Assembly: GCF_033110285.1 (NCBI RefSeq)
Contig: NZ_CP136995.1
Coordinates: forward strand, 1,302,001 to 1,366,000
Direction of reading: 5' to 3'
Source: Ottowia sp. SB7-C50
Lineage (GTDB): Bacteria > Pseudomonadota > Gammaproteobacteria > Burkholderiales > Burkholderiaceae_C
DNA length: 64,000 nt
Part shown: positions 29,085 to 37,871 of the stretch, in pieces
How positions within the stretch are numbered: the stretch's first letter is position 1
Layout: each line of letters begins with the position of its first letter
Made by a program: the position numbers and the translations under genes
Notes under the pieces: model-generated
Database searches by the model: none
The model's input: the letters and a program-made list of their open reading frames with translations, nothing else
What the model was told of the DNA's origin: nothing

Positions 29085-29097
29085 TCAATGTATATCC
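29072..29097 (+). promoter_or_regulatory. Inverted-repeat operator/promoter of the toxin-antitoxin pair
   Basis: Perfect 8 bp arms GGATATAC and GTATATCC separated by 10 bases; a GATAAT -10-like box lies between the arms. It overlaps the acpS stop codon and ends 25 bases before the antitoxin ATG. Autoregulation by the antitoxin-toxin complex is the usual scheme for such pairs and is inferred here. Confidence 0.65.
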
Positions 29098-29122
29098 AAC
29101 AAGCCGTGAAAGGGGGTTCGCC

Positions 29123-29353
29123 ATGCAAGTCGCCAAATGGGGCAACAGCCTGGCCGTGCGTCTGCCGGCGGCTGTGGTACAGGCGCTGGAACTGAGCGAG
29201 GGCGATGAGATCCAGATCGTGGTGGCCGACGAGCGTCTGCTGGGCGTGACGCGCAAGCCTTCGCGCCAGGCGTTGCTGGCCAGGCTGCGGCAGTTTCGTG
29301 GCCAGTTGCCGGCCGATTTCCTGTTTGACCGGGACGCTGCCAACGTCCGTTGA
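29123..29353 (+). CDS. Antitoxin, AbrB/MazE (SpoVT-type) DNA-binding family
   Basis: 76 residues. The swapped-hairpin AbrB fold is visible in MQVAKWGNSLAVRLPAAVVQ and LELSEGDEIQIVV; the C-terminal 25 residues are the likely toxin-binding tail. An AAAGGGGG ribosome binding site precedes the ATG. It should neutralise the PIN toxin that follows and repress the shared promoter. Confidence 0.88.
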   Translation: MQVAKWGNSLAVRLPAAVVQALELSEGDEIQIVVADERLLGVTRKPSRQALLARLRQFRGQLPADFLFDRDAANVR

Positions 29354-29368
29354 AGGCGTCCGCGGACC

Positions 29369-29779
29369 ATGGTTTTCTTCGATACCAACGTCTTGCTTTA
29401 CCTGCTCTCGGCCGACGAGGCCAAGGCCGATGCGGCGGAACGCGCGCTGGGGCAGGGCGGCTGCATCAGCGTGCAGGTGTTGAATGAGCTGACCAACGTG
29501 TGCCGGCGCAAGCTGGACATGCCTTGGTCGCGCCTGCACGCCTGGCTGGCTGGCGTGCTCGCACTGCTGGAGCCGGTGCGTGGCCTGGATGCCCAGACCC
29601 ACGCCATCGCCTGTGCCGTGGCCGAGCGCCACGGCATCGCCTTTTACGACAGCCTGATCGTGGCCGCCGCGCTGCAGGCCGGTTGTGACACCCTCTGCAG
29701 CGAAGACATGCACCACGGCCTGCTGGTGCGCCATGGCGATGCCAAGGTGCGCATCGTCAACCCTTTTCTTGCCCTCTGA
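29369..29779 (+). CDS. PIN-domain toxin ribonuclease (VapC-like)
   Basis: 136 residues. The acidic active site of the PIN fold is seen as D5 (FFDTNVLLYL), E in VLNELTNVCRRK, and D in AFYDSLIVAAA with a further acidic pair in SEDMHHG. VapC toxins cut tRNA or rRNA. It starts 15 bases after the antitoxin. The pair interrupts the otherwise standard acpS-nagZ neighbourhood, so it is probably an insertion. Confidence 0.88.
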   Translation: MVFFDTNVLLYLLSADEAKADAAERALGQGGCISVQVLNELTNVCRRKLDMPWSRLHAWLAGVLALLEPVRGLDAQTHAIACAVAERHGIAFYDSLIVAAALQAGCDTLCSEDMHHGLLVRHGDAKVRIVNPFLAL

Positions 29780-29785
29780 ATCACC

Positions 29786-30841
29786 ATGCAGCACGCCCCC
29801 CTTTTCATCGACATTGCCGGCACCACGCTGACCGACGACGACCGACGGCGCCTGGCGCATCCGCTGGTCGGCGGCCTGACGCTGTTCGGGCGCAACTGGC
29901 ACAACCGCGCGCAGCTGACGGCACTGTGCGCCGACATCAAGCGGCTGCGGCCCGACCTGCTGATCTGCGTCGACCACGAAGGCGGGCGCGTGCAGCGCTT
30001 TCGCACCGACGGCTTCACGCACCTGCCGCCGATGCGTGCGCTGGGCGCGCTGTGGATGCAGGACGCCATGCGCGCGCAGGAGGCGGCCAGCGCCTGCGGC
30101 TACGTGCTGGGTGCCGAACTGCGCGCCTGCGGGGTCGACTTCAGCTTTACCCCCGTGCTGGACCTGGACTGGGGCCCCAGCACCGTCATCGGCGACCGCG
30201 CCTTCCATGCCGACCCGCGCGTGGTGGCGGTGCTCGCGCGGTGCGTGATGCAGGGGCTGCTGCGCGCCGGCATGCGCAACTGCGGCAAGCACTTTCCGGG
30301 GCATGGCTTTGTCGCCGCCGATTCGCACACCGACCTGCCGCGCGATGCGCGGGGGCTCAAGACGATTCTGGCCGACGACGCCGCGCCCTACGGTTGGCTC
30401 GGCACCGTGATGGACGCGGTGATGGTGGCGCACGTCGTCTACCCCAAGGTCGATGCGCGGCCCGCGGGCTATTCGGCGCGCTGGCTGCAGGCGGTGCTGC
30501 GCGGGCGCATCGGCTTTGGCGGGGCAGTGTTCACCGACGACCTGAGCATGGCGGCGGCGCGCCACATCGAAGGCCGCACCGTCGGGCTGGACGAAGCCGT
30601 GCTGGCCGCGCTGGGCGCGGGCTGCGACGTGGCGCTGGTGTGCAACCAGTCGCTCGATGGCGGGCGTGTGCTCGATGACGTTATCGACGCGCTGGCGCGC
30701 GCGCAGGTCACCGGCGCCTGGACGCCCGCCGCCGCCAGCGAGGCCCGGCGCCTGGCGCTGCTGCCCGCGCACGACGCGCCGGATTGGGATACGCTCATGC
30801 GCTCGCCCGATTACCTGCGCGCACTGGCGTTGGTGCCCTGA
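29786..30841 (+). CDS. nagZ: Beta-N-acetylhexosaminidase NagZ
   Basis: Cytoplasmic glycoside hydrolase family 3 enzyme that removes GlcNAc from muropeptides in peptidoglycan recycling. Family motifs: LICVDHEGGRVQRFR, CGKHFPGHG with the His general acid, and the nucleophile Asp in FTDDLSM. 351 residues. It starts 6 bases after the toxin stop, so it may be co-transcribed with the toxin-antitoxin pair. Confidence 0.96.
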   Translation: MQHAPLFIDIAGTTLTDDDRRRLAHPLVGGLTLFGRNWHNRAQLTALCADIKRLRPDLLICVDHEGGRVQRFRTDGFTHLPPMRALGALWMQDAMRAQEAASACGYVLGAELRACGVDFSFTPVLDLDWGPSTVIGDRAFHADPRVVAVLARCVMQGLLRAGMRNCGKHFPGHGFVAADSHTDLPRDARGLKTILADDAAPYGWLGTVMDAVMVAHVVYPKVDARPAGYSARWLQAVLRGRIGFGGAVFTDDLSMAAARHIEGRTVGLDEAVLAALGAGCDVALVCNQSLDGGRVLDDVIDALARAQVTGAWTPAAASEARRLALLPAHDAPDWDTLMRSPDYLRALALVP

Positions 30842-30902
30842 CCGGCGCGTTCGCGTGGGTCACCGACTTGAACTTTCGCCGCTCCACGCCATCTGACGGA
30901 AC

Positions 30903-31310
30903 ATGAACGGAATGTCTTACCGCCCACTGCCGCCTCCCCATCCCGTCGCCAGCGGCGCCGACGGTCTGGTCGCGCGCGTGCTGGGCGCGCTGGTGTGGCT
31001 CACGCTGGCCGCCATGGGCGCGGTGTTCGCCGTCAGCCTGCTGGTCTGGCTGGCGGTGATGGTGGTGGTCAGCCTGGTGGCTTCGGTGTTCACCGGCAAG
31101 CCGGCGGCCGTCACGCTGCTGTGGCGCCGCTACCGCGAAATGACGCGCCAGATGGGCGCGCGCTGGCCGCAACGCGCCGAAACCGCCACGCCACGTGCCG
31201 ATGCCGCCAGCGCCACGGGCGCCGCCAGCGAGCAGTCGCCCGTGGTCGACGTGGCCTGGCGAGACGTGCGCCCCGTGCCGTCCGACAGCCCGGCCGCACC
31301 GCGCCCCTGA
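30903..31310 (+). CDS. Hypothetical membrane protein
   Basis: 135 residues with one long hydrophobic stretch (about residues 25-62) that could be two close membrane helices, then VFTGKPAAVTLLWRRYREMT and a disordered Ala/Pro-rich tail. Not recognised; its position after nagZ and before a strong terminator suggests it is the last gene of that operon. Confidence 0.65.
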   Translation: MNGMSYRPLPPPHPVASGADGLVARVLGALVWLTLAAMGAVFAVSLLVWLAVMVVVSLVASVFTGKPAAVTLLWRRYREMTRQMGARWPQRAETATPRADAASATGAASEQSPVVDVAWRDVRPVPSDSPAAPRP

Positions 31311-31334
31311 CGCGCAACATACATTTTTGATAGC

Positions 31335-31372
31335 GCCCGCCGCAGTCCTGACAAGGGCTGGCGGGCTTTTTT
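31335..31372 (+). terminator. Intrinsic terminator after the nagZ operon
   Basis: 7 bp stem GCCCGCC/GGCGGGC around an 18-base loop, followed by six T. It starts 25 bases after the preceding stop. The TTTTTGATAGCGC just before it resembles one edge of the dispersed palindrome, so the terminator may have evolved from a repeat copy. Bases 31373-31601 then hold no gene. Confidence 0.82.
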
Positions 31373-31601
31373 ATTGTCATTGGCGGCCGCCGGGGCGCGC
31401 TAAGGCGACGTTGAATGCGTCCGCGTGAGTGCTGGCGATGTGGTTTGGGATGGGCTGCAAGGCGCACGCCGCAGACCGCGCCAATGCACCGATGCCAGCG
31501 CCGCGCGGGGGCTTGTTCAGCGTTGCCCTAAGATGTGGACCGCTCTGCGCGGCACGCCATCGTCGTTGTGCAGGGTCTGATAACAGACGGAGACAAAGAC
31601 C

Positions 31602-33311
31602 ATGGCCGATACCGGCTCCCCCGCGTTCACGCGGGCGCGCGACTTCCTGCTCGCCCACCGCACCGACTACGACAAGGCCTACCGCGACTTCCGCTGGCCG
31701 GTGCTGTCGCAGTTCAACTGGGCGCTGGACCACTTCGACCCCATGGCGCGCGGCAACGACGCCACGGCCCTGCACATCGTGGACGAAGGCGGCGGTGAGG
31801 TCCGCCGCAGCTTCGCGCAGATGGCCGAGCGCTCCGACCAGGTCGCCAACTGGCTGCGCGCCCAGGGCGTCAAGCGCGGCGACCGCGTGCTGCTGATGCT
31901 GGGCAACGAACTGGCGCTGTGGGAACTGATGCTGGCCTGCATCAAGCTGGGCGCGGTGATGATCCCCGCCACCATGCTGCTGACGCCGGATGACCTGCAG
32001 GACCGGCTGGACCGCGGCAAGGTGCGCCACGTGGCCGTCGCCAGCGACCAAGCGGGCAAGTTTGCCGATCTGCCGGGCCGCTACACGCGCATCGCCGTCG
32101 GCGCCCCGGTGCCAGGCTGGCTCAGCTTTGCCGACAGCGCCAGTGCGCCGACCGCGTACACGCCCGACGCGCCCACGCAGGCCACCGACCCGCTGCTGCT
32201 GTACTTCACCAGCGGCACCACGTCCAAGCCCAAGCTGGTGCTGCACACGCACCAGAGCTATCCGGTCGGCCATTTGTCGACCATGTACTGGATCGGCCTG
32301 CTGCCCGGCGACGTGCACCTCAACATCTCGTCGCCCGGCTGGGCCAAGCATGCGTGGAGCTGCTTCTTCGCGCCCTGGAACGCCGGCGCCACGGTGTTCA
32401 TCTTCAACTACGCGCGCTTTTCGGCGCCGGCGCTGCTGCATGTGCTGCAGCAGCACCAGGTCACCAGCCTGTGCGCGCCGCCCACCGTGTGGCGCATGAT
32501 GATCCAGGAAGACCTGGCCGCGTGGAAGGGCCGGCTCAGCCTGCGTGAAATCATTGGCGCCGGCGAGCCGCTCAACCCCGAGATCATTGACCAGGTGCAG
32601 GCCGCGTGGGGACTGACGCTGCGCGACGGTTTCGGCCAGACCGAAACCACCGCGCAGATCGGCAACCCGCCCGGCCAGCCCGTCAAGCCCGGCAGCATGG
32701 GCCGGCCGCTGCCCGGCTACGAGGTGGTGCTGCTCGACGTCGATGACAACCCCGCCGCCGAAGGCGAGGTGGCGCTGAACCTGGCGGTGCGCCCGCTGGG
32801 CCTGATGGTGTGCTACGAAGACAGCGCCGAAAAAACCGCCGACGTGATGCGCCAGGGCTGCTACCGCACCGGCGACACCGCCACGCGCGACGCCGACGGC
32901 TACATCACCTTCGTCGGCCGCGCCGACGACGTGTTCAAGGCCAGCGACTACCGCATCAGCCCGTTCGAGCTGGAAAGCGTGCTGATCGAACACCAGGCCG
33001 TCACCGAAGTCGCCATCGTCCCCAGCCCCGACCCGGTGCGGCTGGCCGTGCCCAAGGCCTTCATCACCCTGCGCCCCGGCCAGCAGGCCGACGCCGCGCT
33101 GGCGCAGGAAATCTTCGCCTTCTCGCGCGATCGCCTGGCGCCCTACAAGCGCGTGCGCCGCCTCCAGTTCGTCAACGAATTGCCCAAGACCATCAGCGGC
33201 AAGATCCGCCGCGTGCAGATGCGCCGCGCCGAAACCGAACGCGGCGGCGGCGCGCAGGGGCGGGCGGAGATGGAATTCTTCGAGGAAGATTTTCCGGGGT
33301 TGAAGGGGTGA
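31602..33311 (+). CDS. AMP-dependent acyl-CoA synthetase (medium-chain/ACSM-like)
   Basis: Activates a carboxylic acid to its CoA ester through an acyl-adenylate. 569 residues; the P-loop motif YFTSGTTSKPK, the adenylation motif DGFGQTET, the hinge motif YRTGDTATRDADGY, and the C-terminal catalytic lysine in PKTISGKIRR are all present. The overall layout (SSPGWAKHAWSCFFAPW) resembles medium-chain acyl-CoA synthetases. A good ribosome binding site (GGAGACAAAG) precedes the ATG. Single gene with its own promoter region; the substrate is not determinable here. Confidence 0.9.
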   Translation: MADTGSPAFTRARDFLLAHRTDYDKAYRDFRWPVLSQFNWALDHFDPMARGNDATALHIVDEGGGEVRRSFAQMAERSDQVANWLRAQGVKRGDRVLLMLGNELALWELMLACIKLGAVMIPATMLLTPDDLQDRLDRGKVRHVAVASDQAGKFADLPGRYTRIAVGAPVPGWLSFADSASAPTAYTPDAPTQATDPLLLYFTSGTTSKPKLVLHTHQSYPVGHLSTMYWIGLLPGDVHLNISSPGWAKHAWSCFFAPWNAGATVFIFNYARFSAPALLHVLQQHQVTSLCAPPTVWRMMIQEDLAAWKGRLSLREIIGAGEPLNPEIIDQVQAAWGLTLRDGFGQTETTAQIGNPPGQPVKPGSMGRPLPGYEVVLLDVDDNPAAEGEVALNLAVRPLGLMVCYEDSAEKTADVMRQGCYRTGDTATRDADGYITFVGRADDVFKASDYRISPFELESVLIEHQAVTEVAIVPSPDPVRLAVPKAFITLRPGQQADAALAQEIFAFSRDRLAPYKRVRRLQFVNELPKTISGKIRRVQMRRAETERGGGAQGRAEMEFFEEDFPGLKG

Positions 33312-33392
33312 CAGGCGTCGAGCGGTGCTTGCCACCGTGGGTCAGGCTGGGGAACCGCGTGTGCGGTTCAACCGGGGTCTTCCACCACCCCG

Positions 33393-33422
33393 CCGTCATT
33401 CCCGCCTGCGCGGGAATGACGG
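33393..33422. repeat. Perfect 13 bp inverted repeat between convergent genes
   Basis: Arms CCGTCATTCCCGC and its exact complement with a CTGC loop. It lies between two convergent genes and may serve as a bidirectional transcription stop, though without T-runs. This sequence type (GTCATTCCCGC) is a common dispersed palindrome in proteobacteria. A smaller AACCGC/GCGGTT hairpin is just upstream, and a partial copy is at 43529-43546. Confidence 0.8.
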
Positions 33423-33449
33423 GCCTTGCTGAACGTGCAGCGCCCGCCC

Positions 33450-34253
33450 TCACTCCATCGCCCGCAGGCTCGCCTCCACCGCCGCCGCAGTGGCCAGTGG
33501 CTTTTCCATGGGGAACAGGTGCGAGCCGTCTATCATCATCACGCGGCCCCTGGAGATGCGGCGCGTGCCTTCGATGCCGCCCACCTGCTTCAGTTCGTGG
33601 GACTGCAGGCCGCCGACAAAGGCCAGCGGGCACTTCAGCGGGTGCGTGCGCAGCAGGCGCTCGATGGTGTGCGGCAGCGTGTCGTAGATGCGCGATTCGA
33701 CCTCGCGGTCGAAGGCCAGGCGCCAGGTGCCTTCGGCGTCGAAGGTGCCGTGGTCGATGTAGTCGTGCAGCACCTGCTCGTGCCAGCCGGCGAACATCTT
33801 CTTGCCGCGAAAGTGCTGGAACACGGCTTCGCGGTCGTCCCAGGCGTCGCGGCGCTTGCGGCTGACCTGGCTGGGCGACAGGCGCTTCATCAGCGTGGTG
33901 CGCTTGGCCACGCTGACCGCGCTGGCGCGCCAGCCGGCCAGCACGGGCGAATCCAGCAGCACCACGGCGCGCGCCAGGTCGGGGTGCCTGGCGGCGCACA
34001 TCAGGCTCAGGATGCCGCCCAGCGAATGGCCCACCAGGTACGGCGCCTGGCCGTCCACGCGGCGCTGCGCGGCCGCAAAGTCGGCCAGCTGCTGCACCAG
34101 GTGCGGCCAGTTGTCGGTGACGGGGTACTTCGGGTCGTGCCCGTATTTCTCGATGGCGCTGACGCCGAAGCCGCGCGCGCGCAGGCTGTCCAGCATCACC
34201 CGGTAGGTGCTGGCGGGAAAGCTGTTGCCGTGTGAAAAGACGATGTGGCTCAT
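33450..34253 (-). CDS. Alpha/beta hydrolase
   Basis: 267 residues; N-terminal oxyanion region FSHGNSFPAS, nucleophile elbow GHSLGG, and catalytic His in DGSHLFPME near the end. The Asp is probably in FVGGLQSHE or nearby. Likely an esterase or lipase-type enzyme of unknown substrate. It follows the Anbu-type peptidase on the same strand and could be co-transcribed. Confidence 0.85.
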   Translation of the reverse strand: MSHIVFSHGNSFPASTYRVMLDSLRARGFGVSAIEKYGHDPKYPVTDNWPHLVQQLADFAAAQRRVDGQAPYLVGHSLGGILSLMCAARHPDLARAVVLLDSPVLAGWRASAVSVAKRTTLMKRLSPSQVSRKRRDAWDDREAVFQHFRGKKMFAGWHEQVLHDYIDHGTFDAEGTWRLAFDREVESRIYDTLPHTIERLLRTHPLKCPLAFVGGLQSHELKQVGGIEGTRRISRGRVMMIDGSHLFPMEKPLATAAAVEASLRAME

Positions 34254-34287
34254 GCGGCGTGGCGCGCGCGGCGCGGCCTGCGGGCAG

Positions 34288-35116
34288 TCAGATCAGGCGC
34301 TCGCTGGCCGTGGTGATCTTCTTCAGCGGGGGGGTGGCGGGTGGAGCAGACCTTGAGCGGCAGGTCGGTCTGGCCGCCGTTCCACTGCGGGTCTTCCAGG
34401 CTGTCGAACACCTGGCGCAGTTTCTGGCCCCAGCTGCGGTGCAGCATGTCGAAGTAGGGGTTGTCGTGGTCGATGCAGACCACGCGGTCGCTTTCCAGCC
34501 GGTCGGCCTCGTACACCACCAGGTCGAGCGGCAGGCCGACCGACAGGTTGGACTTGAGCGTCGAATCCATCGACACCAGCGCGCACTTGGCGGCTTCGTC
34601 CAGCGGCGTCTCGGGCGTGATCACGCGGTCGAGCACGGGCTTGCCGTACTTCGATTCGCCGATCTGGAAGAACGGCGTCTCGGCCGTGGCCTCGATGAAG
34701 TTGCCGGCCGAATACACCATGAACAGGCGCATCGGCTCGTTGCCGATCTGGCCGCCGAAGATCAGCGACACGTTGAATTCCAACCCCGCCTGCCGCAGCG
34801 CGCTGCCGTCACGCTGGTTGATGTGGCGCACCGCAGCGCCCAGCACCTGCGTGGCGTCGAACATGCTGCGCGCGTTCCAGATCGTGACCGGGTTGCCCGA
34901 TTCGGGGTCGCGGATGGCCTCGGTCTGCAAAATTTCGCGCACCGACTGCGAAATGGACAGGTTGCCCGCCGACAGCATCACCATGAAGCGGTCGCCCGGG
35001 CGCTCATAGATCAGCATTTTGCGGAAGGTGCTGATGGCGTCGACGCCCGCGTTGGTGCGCGAGTCGGACAGGAACACCATGCCGGCGTTGACTTTGATCG
35101 CACAGCAATACGTCAT
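34288..35116 (-). CDS. Anbu-type proteasome-like peptidase, frame broken near the C-terminus
   Basis: Ntn-hydrolase related to HslV and the 20S beta subunit. The start ATG at 35116 gives M-T-Y-C, so Thr2 becomes the N-terminal nucleophile after Met removal; an upstream start would bury it. Core motifs SDSRTNAGVD, LSAGNLSISQSV, YSAGNFIEATAETPFFQIGE and LVSMDSTLKSNLSVG are typical of Anbu. A run of seven G (34328-34334 on +) shifts the last 15 codons; six would give HPPLKKITTASERLI and a stop at 34288. Without correction the frame runs to 34250. The usual Anbu partners (ATP-grasp, alpha-E, transglutaminase) are absent nearby. Confidence 0.88.
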
Positions 35117-35261
35117 AGAGTATTTATACTTACATTGACCGCTGCACTTGGTCGTCAAAAAAGTGCAGAACGCGATGGGACGGCGCTGTTGTCAGATCCG
35201 ATTCCTATGGGGGCGTCGATGTTACCTGACGCCCATGAGTTCAATGAAGCAGGGAGGGGTT

Positions 35262-37790
35262 ATGGAATCCATGACGTTGGGGAGCGTGGCACGTTGGCGT
35301 CGATCGATCGCATGGTGCGTGGGTGCACTGACGGCAGTGGCGGCCAGTGCGGCAGCGCAGGCGCAGACCGCTGATCTGACGATTACTAAGTCCGGTCCCG
35401 GCAACGCGCTGACCGGTGCAGCCATCAGCTACACGCTGGTCATCGGCAACAACGGCCCCGATGCCGCCAACGGCGCCACTTTCACCGACACACTGCCCCC
35501 CGGGCTCACGGGCGTCACTGCGAGCTGTTCTGCGACCGGCGGCGCCACCTGCCCGACCATGACCGTATCGAACGCGCAAGTCAGCGGTGCGATTCCGCAA
35601 CTGCCAGCGGACGGTGGCGTGACGGTCGTCATCAACGGCACCTTGCCCACAGCGCCGGGTTCTTCCTCGATCACCAACACGGCCACCGTGTCGACCCCCG
35701 TCGGCGTGACGGATCCGAATCCCGATACAAACACCACGACGGTGAACACCGCCATCAGCGCGCCCGCCGATCTGGTGGTGACCAAGACACAGGTGGGTCC
35801 GAGCGGCAGCAGTTTCTTTGGATCGCCGGTTCGCTACACGGTCACGTTCACCAACCTGTCCGACCTGCAGGTCCCCGACGTGTATGTGGTCGACACGCTC
35901 AGCGCCACGAATGCGTTCGGGCAGGGGCGTCCCACCGGCACGTTCACCCGTGTCAGCTGTACCCAGGGGCCCAACACCAACGCCTGTCTGGACAGCGTAT
36001 TTCCCGCATCCGGCAGTTTCGATTACATCAGCTCCTGGGACCACAAGCTGTTCGAAGCGCTGGTGCCGACGTTGGGCGCGCGCGAATCGGTAACTGTGGT
36101 GTACGACGTCGTCTGGCAAGCCGGCACGGGTTGCACCACCTACACCGACCCCGAGACGATCGCGAACCGCGCGATGATCATGCACTCCAGCCAGTCGTAT
36201 GTGGATCCGGACATGAGCTCCAACATCGCGATGGCCGATCTCGTTCCTCCTGTTCCGCCGTTGTGTCGCTATGCCGTAACGACGGCGAAGAAAACCGGTT
36301 CGCCGGCACCTGGCGGCTTCACATCCGGCACGCCGTACACGTTCACGGTCACCTACACCAACGAGTCCGATTCAGAGGACATCTCGGGCACCCGCATCAC
36401 CGATGACGCCGGTCTCAGCGGCTTCTTGGCGCAAAACGGCGGCAGCTACACAATCGATAGCTTGACCTGCAGCGTGAACGACGCCACGCTCGTGCAGTGC
36501 CCCACGCTGCCACCATCCGGCAGCGGCACATGGGCGCCTGCATCCAACAGCAGCCTGCCCTTGTGGACCAGCTCCGTCGTCTACAGCGAGACCGTGCCTC
36601 TGTGGAAACCTGGAGGCGTCATCAACGTCACATACAGGCTGACCCCGACGGTCATCGCACCCACGTGCGCACTGGAGTCCGGTGGAGACTTCGTCAACAT
36701 GGCGGAGTTTGCGGGCTACCCGGATCCCATCATCGGTTACCCTCAAACCCAGCAGATAAGGTATCCGGCTCCGTCCATCGCCGCCTGCCCGAGCTTTGAC
36801 ATGCAGGTCACCCAGACCGTCAGCTCAGACCGCCTGCGGCCCAATCAGCCGCTGGAATTCACCACAACGTACACCAATGTGGGCCCGGGAAATGCCCCCG
36901 GCGTTCTGCTGAACGAGTCGGCGGCATTGCTGGGGGTGCTTGGCACGGTCGGCTACGAGGCGACCTTCCTGACCTGCACCGCCACCAGTGGTTCAAGCTG
37001 TCCGCCTGCCTCGGCATTCGCGTCGCCCGCGGGCTCGGGAACGTCGGCGGAACTGGGGTTTTACAAGGATGCGCCCGCTACCGTGGCGGCCAACGGCAGC
37101 ATCACCGTGCGTTACCGCCTGAGCTTGAAGGACGTGCGCCCCGACTACTGCGGCACGACATCGGGCTTGCTGGGCCAGTCGAGCGTCTGGCGCAGTACCA
37201 CGGCGCAACCACCACTGATCGAGGACAACCCGTACGACAACGGAGCCAGTGTTGAATTGATGTATGACTGCGCCGATGTCTCGGTGATCAAGTCCGTGGT
37301 ACCCCCTGTCGCGAACCCGGGCGACCCGGTGACGTACACCATCGAGGTGACCAACGCCGGCGGCAGCCCGGCTACCGCACCGGTGATCAGCGATGCGCTG
37401 CCCAGCGGCTTCGTGTTTGACGCAAGCCCGGCGTCGATGTCATGCACGGGTGCAGCCTGCGCAACCCCGAAATGGGACGCCGGCACTCGTACGGTGTCGC
37501 TGGTTCCGCCAGTGCTGGAGCCGGGTGAATCGGTGACGCTGACCTTGCGTGGTCAGGCCGGCGCCGTTGGCAGCTATGACAACACCGCCACGGTGACGGC
37601 GACCGAGTATTTCGACAACGTGCCAGCGAGTGACCGCAGCATCGTGAACCTGCGCGTGGGTGGCCCTGCGCCGCAGGCGCCGGTCAGCACGGTCGCACCG
37701 GTGCCGACGCTCGGCGAGTGGGCGATGCTGGCTCTGGGCGCCGTGGTGCTGCTGGCAGGCGGCGCTGGCGTGCGCCGACGTGGCCTTTGA
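35262..37790 (+). CDS. Secreted DUF11-repeat surface protein with IPTL-CTERM sorting tail
   Basis: About 842 residues. Signal peptide (RRSIAWCVGALTAVAASAAAQAQ) then five DUF11-like beta-sandwich repeats, recognised by recurring openings such as ADLTITKSG, ADLVVTKTQ, VTTAKKTGS, DMQVTQTVS and DVSVIKSVV followed by YT-V-TN and DTLP-type motifs. Many paired Cys suggest disulfides. The C-terminus is VPTLGEWAMLALG, a hydrophobic helix and RRRGL, the IPTL-CTERM signal. Start ATG 35262 has GGGAGGGG 4 bases before it; ATG 35271 and 35235 are alternatives. The codon use looks less GC-biased than its neighbours. Confidence 0.85.
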   Translation: MESMTLGSVARWRRSIAWCVGALTAVAASAAAQAQTADLTITKSGPGNALTGAAISYTLVIGNNGPDAANGATFTDTLPPGLTGVTASCSATGGATCPTMTVSNAQVSGAIPQLPADGGVTVVINGTLPTAPGSSSITNTATVSTPVGVTDPNPDTNTTTVNTAISAPADLVVTKTQVGPSGSSFFGSPVRYTVTFTNLSDLQVPDVYVVDTLSATNAFGQGRPTGTFTRVSCTQGPNTNACLDSVFPASGSFDYISSWDHKLFEALVPTLGARESVTVVYDVVWQAGTGCTTYTDPETIANRAMIMHSSQSYVDPDMSSNIAMADLVPPVPPLCRYAVTTAKKTGSPAPGGFTSGTPYTFTVTYTNESDSEDISGTRITDDAGLSGFLAQNGGSYTIDSLTCSVNDATLVQCPTLPPSGSGTWAPASNSSLPLWTSSVVYSETVPLWKPGGVINVTYRLTPTVIAPTCALESGGDFVNMAEFAGYPDPIIGYPQTQQIRYPAPSIAACPSFDMQVTQTVSSDRLRPNQPLEFTTTYTNVGPGNAPGVLLNESAALLGVLGTVGYEATFLTCTATSGSSCPPASAFASPAGSGTSAELGFYKDAPATVAANGSITVRYRLSLKDVRPDYCGTTSGLLGQSSVWRSTTAQPPLIEDNPYDNGASVELMYDCADVSVIKSVVPPVANPGDPVTYTIEVTNAGGSPATAPVISDALPSGFVFDASPASMSCTGAACATPKWDAGTRTVSLVPPVLEPGESVTLTLRGQAGAVGSYDNTATVTATEYFDNVPASDRSIVNLRVGGPAPQAPVSTVAPVPTLGEWAMLALGAVVLLAGGAGVRRRGL

Positions 37791-37871
37791 TGCGGAAGCG
37801 TACTGTGTCGAGCGCGCCCGGCAGTCGGGGACCACACCGCTCCGCTGGCGCCGCCGCGAGGGTGTTGATGG

